Source: a virus. Taken from it: 39,630 nucleotides of DNA. A model generated the notes under the pieces. That model did not search any database, was not told the origin of the DNA, and saw only the letters and a program-made list of their open reading frames with translations. Below are positions 8,550 to 17,629 of the stretch, in pieces. Position 1 is the first letter of the stretch, and the number at the start of each line of letters is the position of its first letter. The translations under genes were made by a program, and so were the position numbers. The stretch lies in the IMG/VR virus record IMGVR_UViG_3300022872_000013, positions 1 to 39,630 of that record; one strand, given 5' to 3'.

Positions 8550-9230
8550 TTAGACTGTGCTTTCCGTTTTTCCTGCTGCGACCATTCCAGACCCAGCATT
8601 AGAGTTTCCAAAGAAACCGCCAACCATATTCATCATACCACCAGCTATTTCCCAAGGCATCGCAGCTTGATCTGCTGTCTCTTGGGCTGCTGCGGAGGAA
8701 ATGCCACCAAGAAGTTGTGCTTCTAAACTTTGTTGACTCTGAGTTAGAGAAGCACTCTCACCAGCAATAGATGCCGTTTCTTGAGCTTGAAGGTTAGAGT
8801 CAGCGATTGCCGCCACAGAAGAATTAGCACTTACTCCACCAGCACCGAGAGCAGCGTTAGTGTTTGCTAGTGCGGTCTCCATCTGAGGTTGCAGAGAAGC
8901 CGTATATTCTTTGAGAGTTTCCGAATTAGTCCCACTTATAGAACCTACCAAACTGTCAAGCTCATTTCCAACACCTGTACCATAGATGTCATCTAACTGC
9001 GATTGTAAAGCTGCGTTAGATGAGCTAGCTACTGTACCTGATGAAGGTGTTATACTGGAAGATACAGAAGAAGCCGCAGGTACAAGTGGATTAGAAGAAG
9101 ATGCACCTATAGTGCTCGTACTTGCTCCAGGAAGCGTCAATGCTGCCGAACCTGTACCTGCTTTACTTGTCGTGGATGTTTGGTTATTTCCTGCCGGATT
9201 AGAGTACGGCACCAGGCTATTTGTGGCCAT
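8550..9230 (-). CDS. Ser/Ala-rich virion-associated protein, 226 aa
   Basis: Starts at the ATG overlapping the previous stop by one base, with GGAGGGTGTA before it. Residues 1-85 are low-complexity Ser/Thr/Ala/Gly. Residues 85-180 are helical with many Gln/Ala (QSQLDDIYGTGVGNELDSLV, then TQSQQSLEAQLLGG). The end is Met/Gly-rich (WEIAGGMMNMVGGFFGNSN), which could insert into a membrane. Small proteins of this composition beside ejection proteins often belong to the ejectosome, but no family was recognised. Confidence 0.7.
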   Translation of the reverse strand: MATNSLVPYSNPAGNNQTSTTSKAGTGSAALTLPGASTSTIGASSSNPLVPAASSVSSSITPSSGTVASSSNAALQSQLDDIYGTGVGNELDSLVGSISGTNSETLKEYTASLQPQMETALANTNAALGAGGVSANSSVAAIADSNLQAQETASIAGESASLTQSQQSLEAQLLGGISSAAAQETADQAAMPWEIAGGMMNMVGGFFGNSNAGSGMVAAGKTESTV

Positions 9231-9994
9231 TACACCCTCCCCATTCTGAGACGGAATCTACGTGATGTTGTTGCTTGATCTCGATTACGTTGTGAGGTAC
9301 GTTGAAAAATTAATCCTGGTGCACCCTCAATTCCAGCGCTGGTCTGAAACTTCTGATCTCCATACAAAGAGGTATGAAGTTCTGAACGCTTGTTCGCAAG
9401 ATTAACCTGCGGCGCTATCCTAATAGCCGCAGCATACTCAAGAATCTCTTGCCACTCATCAGCCATCATTATCTGCTGTGCTGAAAAAGTCGTAGCTAAA
9501 AGCGCAGTATTAATAACAGTCTGTGTGAGTGGATGTTGAGTCTGATAGCGCATGTAACAATTGTATGCTTGATCAGGCATAGAAGCAAGATAGATCAAGT
9601 TATTGTTCCGTGTCCAGTAGATTGGAAGCCCTGGAATGTTTAACAAGACTTCAATAGAATCAGGACTACGAAACTTCAAATCATAGCCAGAGTTTGTTGC
9701 AAGATTCGAGAGCGAAGGTACTCCATAAGGATTGTTAAACAGAAAAAATGAGTTTACCTTCTTTACATCCAGCGGAGCGTCAGCAGTTTGCAAAAAGAAA
9801 CTTGCTGCATAGTTATTCTGAAAAGCGACCAAACTAACAAGCGGTCCCGTATCCTCAAGAAGTGGGTGCTTGTAATCTTCTGTTAACTCAAGCACAGACT
9901 TCCTAATAGCTTCCATCATTACAATGTCAGCCGTCGTCCGATTCATCAAAAGTCCTTGAATTCCTGCAACACAATCACCAGCTAGAAAGCTCAT
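9230..9994 (-). CDS. Neck/tail adaptor protein
   Basis: 254 residues, ATG preceded by AAGGAG. The mid-section reads LPIYWTRNNNLIYLASMPDQ then AYNCYMRYQTQHPL, and further on DEWQEILEYAAAIRI. This pattern (a value printed as 'x-P-x-P-D-x-A-Y', aromatic strands, then a helix with W-x-x-x-x-x-Y-A-A) is typical of the adaptor/tail-tubular A family of podoviruses (T7 gp11, P22 gp4), which forms the ring under the portal and carries the nozzle. Its place beside the 947 aa nozzle-like gene supports this. Assigned by motif and synteny; fold search would confirm. Confidence 0.65.
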   Translation of the reverse strand: MSFLAGDCVAGIQGLLMNRTTADIVMMEAIRKSVLELTEDYKHPLLEDTGPLVSLVAFQNNYAASFFLQTADAPLDVKKVNSFFLFNNPYGVPSLSNLATNSGYDLKFRSPDSIEVLLNIPGLPIYWTRNNNLIYLASMPDQAYNCYMRYQTQHPLTQTVINTALLATTFSAQQIMMADEWQEILEYAAAIRIAPQVNLANKRSELHTSLYGDQKFQTSAGIEGAPGLIFQRTSQRNRDQATTSRRFRLRMGRV

Positions 9995-10003
9995 GCAAAC
10001 TCC

Positions 10004-10420
10004 TTAGAAAACGTAGACCGTGTGCGATGCTGTGGGATCAGTTGTTGTGAGTGTAATCTGATCACTATCTGGCGGCGCCGTTCTTGAGACTGGCGCATTC
10101 TTGTCTTGATCTACAACATGAAATCCTATCGGTTGTCTTTTCAGCCCATGATTAATCACAAGGCTTCCACTCGCAGGCCAATTGTATGCTGCTCCAGTAT
10201 CAGTAGCACTAGTTGCTGCAATTCGAATCAATGTGCCAGAGCCATTCCCTTTGTCAAACTGCGTGTATACTCCAGCATTGGTTCCAGCGCTAGTCGGCGC
10301 ACTTCCCTTAGCCGTACCCATATCAACATTACCACTAAGTGTTTGCTGTACACCTTGTGTCCATTGACGGTGCGAATCCGAAAGAGTGTGCGCAAATGTG
10401 TTAGGATCATACGGTCTCAT
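10004..10420 (-). CDS. Small virion/tail-associated protein, 138 aa
   Basis: ATG overlaps the stop of the 947 aa gene by one base (TAATG). The C-terminal half (LVINHGLKRQPIGFHVVDQD, then ITLTTTDPTASHTVYVF) is a compact beta-type pattern I associate with small domains attached to phage tail or receptor-binding proteins. The N-terminal part is polar (SDSHRQWTQGVQQTLSGNVD). Function not known. Co-translation with the nozzle-like gene suggests a tail accessory subunit. Confidence 0.65.
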   Translation of the reverse strand: MRPYDPNTFAHTLSDSHRQWTQGVQQTLSGNVDMGTAKGSAPTSAGTNAGVYTQFDKGNGSGTLIRIAATSATDTGAAYNWPASGSLVINHGLKRQPIGFHVVDQDKNAPVSRTAPPDSDQITLTTTDPTASHTVYVF

Positions 10421-13263
10421 TATACTGGCCTCTGTTTTGGATCATAAGATGCAAATTCTGCGATCTTTACAATGTAAACCTTAGCCGAATCTGCATTTGT
10501 AAAGCTTGGAATAGTTACCGTAAGTTGCGGAGAGTGCACTGTAAAAGCTCCTGATGTAGTTACCGAAGAAGGAAAAACTTGAAACTCTGTCGGTGTGGTC
10601 ATATTTAGTGATCCACTAGCAAGAGCCAAAGAACCAAAAGTTATACCGTTAAAACTAAAGTTCAAACTACAAGCTCCAGTAAGAACCCCCAGCAACGAAA
10701 CATACAAACCATCAATTGTAATATCACGTCCGAAACTAATCTCCTCGACTGGAAAAGTCACAGTCGGATCAAAGACGTTTATAGAAGCTGGCCCAGGTAC
10801 GCCATCAACAAGTTTCCAAAAAGTAGGTGCGATTATACCTGAACTAACTGTAGTCTGTTGTTGCGCTTGCACTAGTTGATTAGAGTCTTGTATATCCGCA
10901 GACTCGCTCACATTTGAGTTTGCAAAAACACCCGAAAAAGAATTAAGAGTTTGTCCACCAGCCTGATTACGAATTGTAAGTTGTGTCCAGGTTTTATTCA
11001 AAGCATTGAACAAAAATGAGACAGTATCCAATTGAAAACAGAAGAGTACTACAATATCCTGGCCCGCGTAAACTGCACATGAGGCGGCACTTAGAAAACC
11101 TTGTGAGCCTTCTATCAAGGCAAAGAAAGAAGGTTTTATTTTCTGTCCTATAGAACTGATTGAATTGGATACTTGATAAATGTCAGAGTTTCCTACAAAG
11201 GCGCCAGTTTGATTATACTGACAAATTAAAGAAGTTGTCTGTGAACCCTCTCCTTCATCTCCAAGTCCAATGTGAGCAAAGTTAAATGGTGAAGTTGCGT
11301 TTCCTGTAGCTGTGGCATAGCTTATTCCTTGCGAGCGAATAATAAAAGCGGTACCATTACTTACAACCAACCCAGTAAGATAATCTCCAATATCTGCAAG
11401 TTGCGCGAAACCTGCTCCTGTGACATTTCCTGAGATGTTAGTAGGATTCCATTCATCTAAAGCATTTGCAGCACTCCAAAGAAACATCATATCTTGTGCT
11501 GTGTCTACTATGCCAGGAGCGTCAATTTTAGCAAGCCCAATCAAAGAACCTGCAAACTTTCTAAGTATCCGAACACCTTGATATAGTGTAGAGATAGCAA
11601 AAGCTCCAGGACCACCGTACTTGATGATTGAAGGTCCAATGTTAGCTATGTAAAGCACTCCACCTACAGAAGCTATCGAGGCTTTCGGAGAAAGTGTTGT
11701 AGAAAGTGTTGAACCTGAACTATCAGTACCACCTGTAAGATTCTCTGGTGAACGAGCAGGAAAGTAGTAATAGTAAGTTCCTCCTACAACATAAGACAAG
11801 TCTTGGACTGTTATACTATTTCCAATAACTCCACCAGTATAAGCAGTAAAAACTAAAGCTCCTAAACCAGAATTTACAGTTGCCGTAACATTAGGATCAG
11901 CAGAAGTAGCGGCACCGGTAAAAGTCGCAGTACCATTGATATCAGCAGCCATGTTAGTAAGTATGTCTGCTGCACTACTACCAATCATGGTAGTAATTGG
12001 TACAGGAGCAAGAGTAAGATTAGAAGCTGAACTTCCATAAGACCCAGCTACATATCCAGCAGAGGGAGATCCACTGCTTATGAAATTCCAGTCTAAAATT
12101 CCTCCACCACCTCCCACAGAAATAACTTGTATCTGTGCTGCACCATTAGCAGCAGCCAAAGCTGCCGTAGAACAATTGCTCGCTTGTTGCAGTATATAAT
12201 AACTACCCCCTGCAATATAGCTAGCTCCTCCATGGTCACCCGTAAAAGATGAGATACCTCCACCTGAATCAAAAACCGTTAACGATGCGATAGTACCGTC
12301 AGGATTCAGTGTGTCAATTTGTCCGTTAGCACCTGAACCTGTCACAGATGCCGTAGAGTAGGTAAATTGACCAACTGTGACGGTATATGTGTTAATTCCA
12401 TTTGGACCAGAAATTTTCAAAACAACATTTACTACCGGGGTGTAAGATAGGGTAGCTGGACCTACTACATAACCAGTACCTGCAAAATTAAGTACATGTG
12501 TAGGCTGTGGATAGCCCCAGTAAGTCGTATACGAATTTGACACTATGTGAAAACCTGTAATCGCTCCACCAGCTCCAATAGAGTCCACTACAATTTGACC
12601 AGTAACATTAACTCCAAGAGCTGTTGACTGACTCACATAATAGTTGTCTCCTACTACATAGTTGGTGCCTCCTGAGATAGTTATAGAGGCAATAGAACCA
12701 GGAATATAAATGCTATTTACCGCTGCGATACCAAAATTAGAAATTGAGGTTATATTTACAATAGCTCCTGTGCCATTTGAACTAGGCGCACTTCCAGAAG
12801 TAAGAAGATCTAAAGTTAAAGAAGCTGTCGTTGCTGGAGTTGCGGTGTCAAAGATAGTAAAGACAAGTGTGTCATTCCAGATAGTGCTTAATGAGGCAGG
12901 ACTCCAGGCAGTCATATAAAAAGTATACTCTACTCCAGTTGTAACTCCAGTTACAGCTACAGCCGTATAGCCAAGTGCATAATTAAGAGTTCCCCATTTT
13001 GTACTGTAGAAGTTACCAAATCCAATTAACAATACTCCTGCTGTTCCATTCCATAAAGTAGGCACTGGCGCAGAATTTACAGATACCGCAACAAGTTTGT
13101 TATCTACGATAATAAATCCATCGCAGTTAGTAAAGCACGCCGGATCAATATAAGCCGGCGGCGCAGACGTATCCACGCCGCCGAAAGGAGACTCTTTTCC
13201 GCCGTAGGTAATCTCAAGCCCGATATTACCATTAGCGAGTTCTTCTGCCTTGATAGCGCCCAC
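10420..13263 (-). CDS. Tail nozzle/hub-like protein, 947 aa
   Basis: Starts with GTG, with AGGAG 6 bases upstream. The first part (GNIGLEITYGGKESPFGGVD) resembles the entry strand of podoviral nozzle proteins, which begin by listing the points where they contact the adaptor. Residues about 80-540 are Gly/Thr/Ser-rich beta repeats. From about 570 there is a propeller-like section: DMMFLWSAANALDEWNP, DIGDYLTGLVVSNGTAFIIR, FNFAHIGLGDEGEGS, GAFVGNSDIYQVS. These recur in P22 gp10/T7 gp12-like proteins. Length is at the upper end for that family; the Gly-rich insert may be an extra surface domain. Inferred role: DNA exit nozzle and fibre attachment. Confidence 0.6.
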   Translation of the reverse strand: MGAIKAEELANGNIGLEITYGGKESPFGGVDTSAPPAYIDPACFTNCDGFIIVDNKLVAVSVNSAPVPTLWNGTAGVLLIGFGNFYSTKWGTLNYALGYTAVAVTGVTTGVEYTFYMTAWSPASLSTIWNDTLVFTIFDTATPATTASLTLDLLTSGSAPSSNGTGAIVNITSISNFGIAAVNSIYIPGSIASITISGGTNYVVGDNYYVSQSTALGVNVTGQIVVDSIGAGGAITGFHIVSNSYTTYWGYPQPTHVLNFAGTGYVVGPATLSYTPVVNVVLKISGPNGINTYTVTVGQFTYSTASVTGSGANGQIDTLNPDGTIASLTVFDSGGGISSFTGDHGGASYIAGGSYYILQQASNCSTAALAAANGAAQIQVISVGGGGGILDWNFISSGSPSAGYVAGSYGSSASNLTLAPVPITTMIGSSAADILTNMAADINGTATFTGAATSADPNVTATVNSGLGALVFTAYTGGVIGNSITVQDLSYVVGGTYYYYFPARSPENLTGGTDSSGSTLSTTLSPKASIASVGGVLYIANIGPSIIKYGGPGAFAISTLYQGVRILRKFAGSLIGLAKIDAPGIVDTAQDMMFLWSAANALDEWNPTNISGNVTGAGFAQLADIGDYLTGLVVSNGTAFIIRSQGISYATATGNATSPFNFAHIGLGDEGEGSQTTSLICQYNQTGAFVGNSDIYQVSNSISSIGQKIKPSFFALIEGSQGFLSAASCAVYAGQDIVVLFCFQLDTVSFLFNALNKTWTQLTIRNQAGGQTLNSFSGVFANSNVSESADIQDSNQLVQAQQQTTVSSGIIAPTFWKLVDGVPGPASINVFDPTVTFPVEEISFGRDITIDGLYVSLLGVLTGACSLNFSFNGITFGSLALASGSLNMTTPTEFQVFPSSVTTSGAFTVHSPQLTVTIPSFTNADSAKVYIVKIAEFASYDPKQRPV

Positions 13264-13272
13264 AAGAGACTC

Positions 13273-13551
13273 CTACTTAGTAGCCATAAACAAATCGATT
13301 TCTCCAGCAAACGTTCCAGAGAAGGTTAAAGGCCCAGAGAGCCAACCAAGTTCAAAGAACTCGATGTTATCATCTACAGTATTAGAGGTAAAGGTATAGG
13401 CTCTACCTGCTACATCTGTGATGATAAACGTCTGTCCCGCTGCGGTGGAACCAGTCCAGAGGCCGCCCTTAAACTTAACATTCGCTGTGCCAAAAGGAGT
13501 AGTTCCTGGGGCAGTGATTTTCCAGATACGACCTGAGTAATCGTTTGCCAT
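13273..13551 (-). CDS. Small structural protein, 92 aa
   Basis: A beta-rich small protein (FGTANVKFKGGLWTGSTAAG, then ITDVAGRAYTFTSNTV and SGPLTFSGTFAGEIDLFMAT) with aromatic and Gly residues spaced like a single barrel or jelly-roll. ATG has AAAGGAG upstream. It lies between the 228 aa head/neck protein and the nozzle-like gene. Not recognised as a family; a capsid or tail accessory subunit is the likeliest role. Confidence 0.65.
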   Translation of the reverse strand: MANDYSGRIWKITAPGTTPFGTANVKFKGGLWTGSTAAGQTFIITDVAGRAYTFTSNTVDDNIEFFELGWLSGPLTFSGTFAGEIDLFMATK

Positions 13552-13566
13552 CTCGGTACTCCTTTC

Positions 13567-14253
13567 TTAGTTGAAGTTGTAGTGACAATGAAATACAACA
13601 CCGTAGACGACAGCAGAGCCACCAGCTTGAGTGGTCAGGTTAAGATTAAGCAAGATCTCCGCATCTGCCGATGTAATCATCGCAGGAGTTGTAACCGGCA
13701 CGTTTGTTACATAAGGTAGCGCTTGTACTGCGGTTGGAAGACCATTAGCTCCAAGAGCAACCAAGTTTGTAACCGCCGGTGCGGTATTATTTGCAAACAC
13801 TGTCTTCGTCAATCCAACAGTGGCAGTTGTAAGAGCCGCACCAGTGACAGTATAGATGACATCCATGCTATCAATCTGCATACCCTTGGGAATCGGTCCA
13901 CGTTGCATATTCCCAAGCGTTGCCAAGTTAGCAGCAAGAATCGGCGGAATTCCTGGCGGCAGAGCCAGTGGACCACTGGTGTTTGCTACAGTCGTAGGTC
14001 CAGCAACTCCTGCGGCTGTACCAAACTGCTCTTGGTCATACGAAGACGCATACACACCAGTACGTAGCCAAGGCTCGACATTCGAGAACAACGTAGCAGC
14101 AAGTGAAGCTGCTAGCGTCTGGCCAGCAAGTCCGGCACCCTGCGTCGCGTTCAAAGCATGTGCTGACGTGTCGATAAAATCGTCAAAACCTAGAAAAAAC
14201 TGAAGGTCTGGATAGGACATGTTTCCTTCAAACCTTCCTTCAGAAATACTCAT
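13567..14253 (-). CDS. Head/neck structural protein, 228 aa
   Basis: Starts at ATG 14253 with AAGGAG 6 bases before; a second ATG 12 codons in (MSYPDLQFF) also has GAAGGA and is possible. The N-terminal third is polar and helical (FDDFIDTSAHALNATQ). The C-terminal half is a beta-rich Thr/Val/Ala region (IDSMDVIYTVTGAALTTATV, then ADAEILLNLNLTTQAGG) ending in an aromatic strand. No family recognised. Downstream of the capsid gene, it could be a head-completion or minor capsid protein. Confidence 0.65.
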   Translation of the reverse strand: MSISEGRFEGNMSYPDLQFFLGFDDFIDTSAHALNATQGAGLAGQTLAASLAATLFSNVEPWLRTGVYASSYDQEQFGTAAGVAGPTTVANTSGPLALPPGIPPILAANLATLGNMQRGPIPKGMQIDSMDVIYTVTGAALTTATVGLTKTVFANNTAPAVTNLVALGANGLPTAVQALPYVTNVPVTTPAMITSADAEILLNLNLTTQAGGSAVVYGVVFHCHYNFN

Positions 14254-14283
14254 AACATCTCCTTTTCCAGCGCCTTCGCGCTC

Positions 14284-14565
14284 TTAAACTAGGAAATCTT
14301 CTACTTCTTCTGCAAAATCTGGATTACGAAGTTTCTCTACAGGAGCGAATTCTTCTTTTCCATCAGTGAGCACCTGTGCTATACGAATGTCCCGTTCACC
14401 AAGAAGTCCTGGGATGCCATGAGAATCCTGACACTCAGGCCCAAGAAGAAGTCCACGTTCCCACTTACACAGTGCAATCTTTACTTTCTTATCGCACCGA
14501 TCACAGTAGTGCCACGGTCCTGTCCAGAATGTGTGTCGTAATCCGGTTTGTGCGAAGAAGCTCAT
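14284..14565 (-). CDS. Zinc-ribbon protein, 93 aa
   Basis: Contains HYCDRCDKKVKIALCKWERG followed by LLLGPECQDSHG: a C-x2-C pair, then two more Cys, giving a four-ligand zinc-ribbon layout. Similar small proteins with a 'TGPWxxCDRC' start are commonly found just downstream of major capsid genes in phages; their function is unknown, possibly a head-tail joining or DNA-associated role. The C-terminus is acidic (NPDFAEEVEDFLV). GAGGA lies about 7 bases before the ATG. Two strong hairpins separate it from the capsid gene. Confidence 0.7.
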   Translation of the reverse strand: MSFFAQTGLRHTFWTGPWHYCDRCDKKVKIALCKWERGLLLGPECQDSHGIPGLLGERDIRIAQVLTDGKEEFAPVEKLRNPDFAEEVEDFLV

Positions 14566-14584
14566 TTTGAATCCTCAGAGTATT

Positions 14585-14645
14585 GAGGGCGATCGGAGCA
14601 GGTTCAAATCGCCCTCTTTACTATCACAGTAAAACTCTACTGTGA
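14585..14645 (-). other. Tandem hairpins after the capsid gene
   Basis: Two perfect inverted repeats follow the capsid stop codon on the transcribed strand. The first is TCACAGTA/TACTGTGA (14624-14645, 8 bp, 6-base loop). The second is GAGGGCGAT/ATCGCCCTC (14585-14616, 9 bp, 14-base loop). Neither has a run of T after it, so they are not classic terminators. They may be partial terminators or 3' stabilisers that set high capsid mRNA levels relative to downstream tail genes. Confidence 0.6.
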
Positions 14646-14648
14646 AAC

Positions 14649-15608
14649 CTACGGTCCCTGCGTGCCCCACACTCCCTGCCACCGCGGGCACCAAGCAGCA
14701 ACGCGCATCCTCGTTTTCTGCTTGATAGCATCCGTATCGAAGTCGTCGTCAAAATCTGTCGTCGGCGCCTCACGATTAATGACTTGGAGCGCATGGTCTG
14801 ACTTCTGTGCCACAAGGAACCACGCACTAGGAGAGTTGAGCCAAGGAACTTCGAGATTCTTGTAGTCTTCAGGCAACAGAGAATTGATAGTGTTATCCCC
14901 TGTATAAGGCTTACCCGGAGAACCAAGAATCTCACGAACCAGGAACCGAAGTTCTGGGGGAGTAATGAGATTTTCCCAACGAAGCCGAATCGGGAAGCCC
15001 ATGTTATCCACCATGCGAGCAGCGTGATTAGTAGCAAGTTGAAGACCTGCTACCGAGAAGTCCACATCTACCGCAGGACGGTTAGGATAGGTACCGGGTG
15101 CTGAAATAACTCCAGCTAGACCAGGACCAATTTGTGTAGCCTGTGCACCACCAAGCAGAGCGTGGGCGTTATAGAAAAGAGGATTACCATCAAAGGTTGT
15201 GACCTGTGAGGTAAAACCTTGATTGAACACATTCCACGCAATCATCTCTTTGGTAAACGCCGCCGACCGTGCCAGCAACGTCGGACCTTTCTTACCAACA
15301 AGTCCGTACTTGTCATCATCGTATAGTTCCTTAGAGGTTCTAATTCCAAGGGAGTATGTCAGTGGCTCAACCCTCTTAGAAGCACCCTGCTTCATTTCTG
15401 TATAAGAGGTAGAGACATTTTCAGGCTTCTCAAGTAACACTGAGATACCTGCCATTTCCAACTCTTGTTCATACTCAGAATCCGAATCTACTTCATGGAA
15501 CACCTTCGGATAATCTGACGCTTTGAGCTGGCTATCGAGGCAGTCGAAGTAAATCTTCTTAAGCCCCGGCTGCATTAACTGTGCAAATTTTGCTCTAACT
15601 TGAGGCAT
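14649..15608 (-). CDS. Major capsid protein (HK97 fold, gpT-like)
   Basis: 319 residues. Recognised from the Mu gpT-like major capsid pattern: NPLFYNAHALLGGA, NRPAVDVDFSVAGLQLATNH, AARMVDNMGFPIRLRW, ITPPELRFLVREILGSPGKP, YTGDNTINSL, NSPSAWFLVAQKSDHALQ, FDDDFDTDAIKQKTRMRVA and the closing GVWGTQG. Length is within the family range, without an N-terminal prohead protease or delta domain, so a separate scaffold is expected; a candidate lies two genes upstream. ATG has AAGGAG 8 bases upstream. It forms the icosahedral shell. Confidence is high from several conserved blocks in the right order. Confidence 0.92.
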   Translation of the reverse strand: MPQVRAKFAQLMQPGLKKIYFDCLDSQLKASDYPKVFHEVDSDSEYEQELEMAGISVLLEKPENVSTSYTEMKQGASKRVEPLTYSLGIRTSKELYDDDKYGLVGKKGPTLLARSAAFTKEMIAWNVFNQGFTSQVTTFDGNPLFYNAHALLGGAQATQIGPGLAGVISAPGTYPNRPAVDVDFSVAGLQLATNHAARMVDNMGFPIRLRWENLITPPELRFLVREILGSPGKPYTGDNTINSLLPEDYKNLEVPWLNSPSAWFLVAQKSDHALQVINREAPTTDFDDDFDTDAIKQKTRMRVAAWCPRWQGVWGTQGP

Positions 15609-15624
15609 AAATGATCTCCTTCGA

Positions 15625-16245
15625 TTAGGCTACTTGAATCGCTGCGGTTAGAAAGACAAAGTTAACCAAGGAATTAAGCCCTGGTCCCATAGGAAGACCG
15701 ACAACCTGCACGACAGCAGTGCCACCAGTCTTGCCGCCGTCAACATACCACCAACCGTTAGCATCCTTAGTCATGCCATAGGTAGCACCAATAGTTGCTT
15801 GAGTTGTGGTCCAGTTTGCAGCTACTGTACCAGTGCTGTTGTCAAAAAGAGCCTGAAAGATATTATCTTGATTCGGCTCAATATACAACGTGCGACCGTC
15901 TGTGACTGGAGTATCAAGAGCAATATTCACACCCAGAGGCTGATTGACTACAGCACCCCAGACCTGAATTGCAATATTTCCGGTAACTCCACCAAACGGA
16001 AGAATCGGAGCACCAAGACCCGCACTCCCAAGATTGGCGCCAAAAGATTCTGAAATTCCCAAAATCCCAGCGGTGACTGTAACACCATCCCATGCTTGTA
16101 CAAACCCAGCACCGTTCAACTGCACTGGAGTACCTGACCAGAAAGTTTGACCTGCTGCTTCCGCGATGGAGCTGGTATACGGCGTAGTCCCCGCCTTCTC
16201 CAGCACTTGTAGAATCGGCAGATGCGTAGTAAGATTCGCCGGCAT
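15625..16245 (-). CDS. Capsid decoration/head-stabilising-like protein, 206 aa
   Basis: Begins with a short linker (MPANLTTHLPILQVL) then SSIAEAAGQTFWSGTPVQLN and AWDGVTVTAGILGISESFG. This 'E-A-A-G-Q-x-F-x-x-G-x-P-V' layout with a Gly-rich beta barrel is what I see in capsid-associated proteins encoded next to gpT-like capsids. Inferred role: surface decoration or capsid reinforcement. AAAGGAG lies upstream of the ATG; the gene sits directly before the capsid gene in the operon, with 16 bases between them. Confidence 0.6.
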   Translation of the reverse strand: MPANLTTHLPILQVLEKAGTTPYTSSIAEAAGQTFWSGTPVQLNGAGFVQAWDGVTVTAGILGISESFGANLGSAGLGAPILPFGGVTGNIAIQVWGAVVNQPLGVNIALDTPVTDGRTLYIEPNQDNIFQALFDNSTGTVAANWTTTQATIGATYGMTKDANGWWYVDGGKTGGTAVVQVVGLPMGPGLNSLVNFVFLTAAIQVA

Positions 16246-16270
16246 ATGCGCTCCTTTAGTTACTGTTGGG

Positions 16271-16289
16271 ACGGTGCCTGCTACACCGT
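16271..16289 (-). other. Small intergenic hairpin before decoration gene
   Basis: ACGGTG/CACCGT, 6 bp with a 7-base loop, lies in the 54-base gap between the 200 aa gene and the decoration-like gene on the transcribed strand. No T-run follows. It may be an mRNA processing or stability element; weak on its own. Confidence 0.3.
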
Positions 16290-16299
16290 GAGGTTAGTG

Positions 16300-16902
16300 T
16301 TAGACGACTGGATCGTAGAATGAGCCTGCTTCTGGGTGCATAGGAACTTCCTGAAGATCGAAAGTATTTGCAATCCGAGCCGAAGGCGGTCTACGGTTGT
16401 TTCCAAGTTGACGTTGAGAGAGTTCTAATCCTGCACGACGTTTGCCATACAGAATGCGTTTGTGAACACGTAACGCTATAACATCGACATAGCGATACAA
16501 CTTATCAGAATCAAAGACTAGCGGAAGCTTGAAATCAGGATGTACATGCTCTGGCCTCAAATACTCATATCCTTCTGCCATAAGCTGTCCAATCCTACGC
16601 TGATCCTGTGAAGCCCAGACAACTTCATACTCAGGATCTTTCAACTTAATATTCATGTAATCTGGCACTTCATGCTCGATTGCAGGAATATAAGTCGAAG
16701 CTTTGTAGGCTTCCCTCTCAGTCATTGTAGCCCAGTTCGGTTCTTTTGGCTGCGCTGCTTCTACGTGGTCTTTTCTGTTCTTAGCCAGAACACGCTGAAT
16801 TGCATCCTCAAGATCTTTGGCTGAGGTAGCAGGATTACTCACTACTCCAGCCAGCTCCTTAGCAACACTTCCCGCTTCAATTTTATGATTGATCTCAGGC
16901 AT
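16300..16902 (-). CDS. Hypothetical head-module protein, 200 aa
   Basis: Polar, mixed alpha/beta protein, not recognised. The N-terminus is helical and charged (KDLEDAIQRVLAKNRKDHVE). A central block (PEYEVVWASQDQRRIGQLMA, then EGYEYLRPEHVHPDFKLP) is followed by RYVDVIALRVHKRILYGKRR and a C-terminal proline-rich tail. Start has AAGGAAGGAG upstream and overlaps the scaffold-like gene by 8 bases. Position between a scaffold-like and a decoration-like gene suggests a head-assembly role, but homology is not evident. Confidence 0.65.
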   Translation of the reverse strand: MPEINHKIEAGSVAKELAGVVSNPATSAKDLEDAIQRVLAKNRKDHVEAAQPKEPNWATMTEREAYKASTYIPAIEHEVPDYMNIKLKDPEYEVVWASQDQRRIGQLMAEGYEYLRPEHVHPDFKLPLVFDSDKLYRYVDVIALRVHKRILYGKRRAGLELSQRQLGNNRRPPSARIANTFDLQEVPMHPEAGSFYDPVV

Positions 16903-17629
16903 AACCGACTCCTTCCTTATCTAAGATTTCAGCGTAAGCCTTCGGCGTAAACCCAAGATGCTTAGCAGCGCGTTTGACGTTTTCATCTGCTTCAAGTCCA
17001 GCAAGACGATCTTTGTTGTCATCTGCTACACTTGTGTTCCCAGCAGCACCCGAACTTGTGCCACGACTGCCTTCGGAACTAGCAAAACGGTTCTTGAGTT
17101 TGCCTTCAACAAGCTCAGGAGTATGCTTGCCAAGAACTGTGTGATAGCAATTCTCAACATTCTGCGCATTGTTTCTAAATGCCGCTGGCTGACTCTCAAG
17201 AAGCGCATCGACTTCACGCTTAATGTCTCCGTGATAATAAGGAAATCTTTCAGCATTCTCGAAAACTTCACGCTTAATTCGATCTGCACGAGAGAGCAAA
17301 ACCTCGTTAGTCAGAGGCTGCGTAGCAAGAGCAATAGCTTCCTTGGTCTTGCCTTCGAGCATCAAAGACTCAATACGCTCTTCAAGTTCTGCTTGTGTTT
17401 CAGTGTTCTTAGTCGCAGTCGCTGTACGAGTAGCCGCCGCATCCTTGGCAGTCTGCGTTTCTACAAACTTATTAATCCCTGCAAGTGACTCAAGAATCTG
17501 CGTTACTTTCGGTGTAAGATCAGCCGCCGCATTAGCGCCAGCTTCAATCTTAGTTGTCAACTCATCAGGAAGAGTGAACTCCTCTGTTCCATCTTCCTTC
17601 GATTTCTTCTGCCATGAGAAGAGTGCCAT
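16895..17629 (-). CDS. Scaffold-like protein, 244 aa
   Basis: Charged, helical protein with long coiled-coil-like stretches (NTETQAELEERIESLMLEGK then TKEAIALATQPLTNEVLLSR), a Gly/Ser-rich linker near 200 and a compact C-terminal helix (AAKHLGFTPKAYAEILDKEG). This design, helical body plus small C-terminal capsid-binding domain, and its place between portal and capsid genes, fit an internal scaffolding protein. Full AAGGAGGTG ribosome site upstream, with the ATG overlapping the preceding stop (TAATG), implying high expression. Confidence 0.6.
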   Translation of the reverse strand: MALFSWQKKSKEDGTEEFTLPDELTTKIEAGANAAADLTPKVTQILESLAGINKFVETQTAKDAAATRTATATKNTETQAELEERIESLMLEGKTKEAIALATQPLTNEVLLSRADRIKREVFENAERFPYYHGDIKREVDALLESQPAAFRNNAQNVENCYHTVLGKHTPELVEGKLKNRFASSEGSRGTSSGAAGNTSVADDNKDRLAGLEADENVKRAAKHLGFTPKAYAEILDKEGVGYA

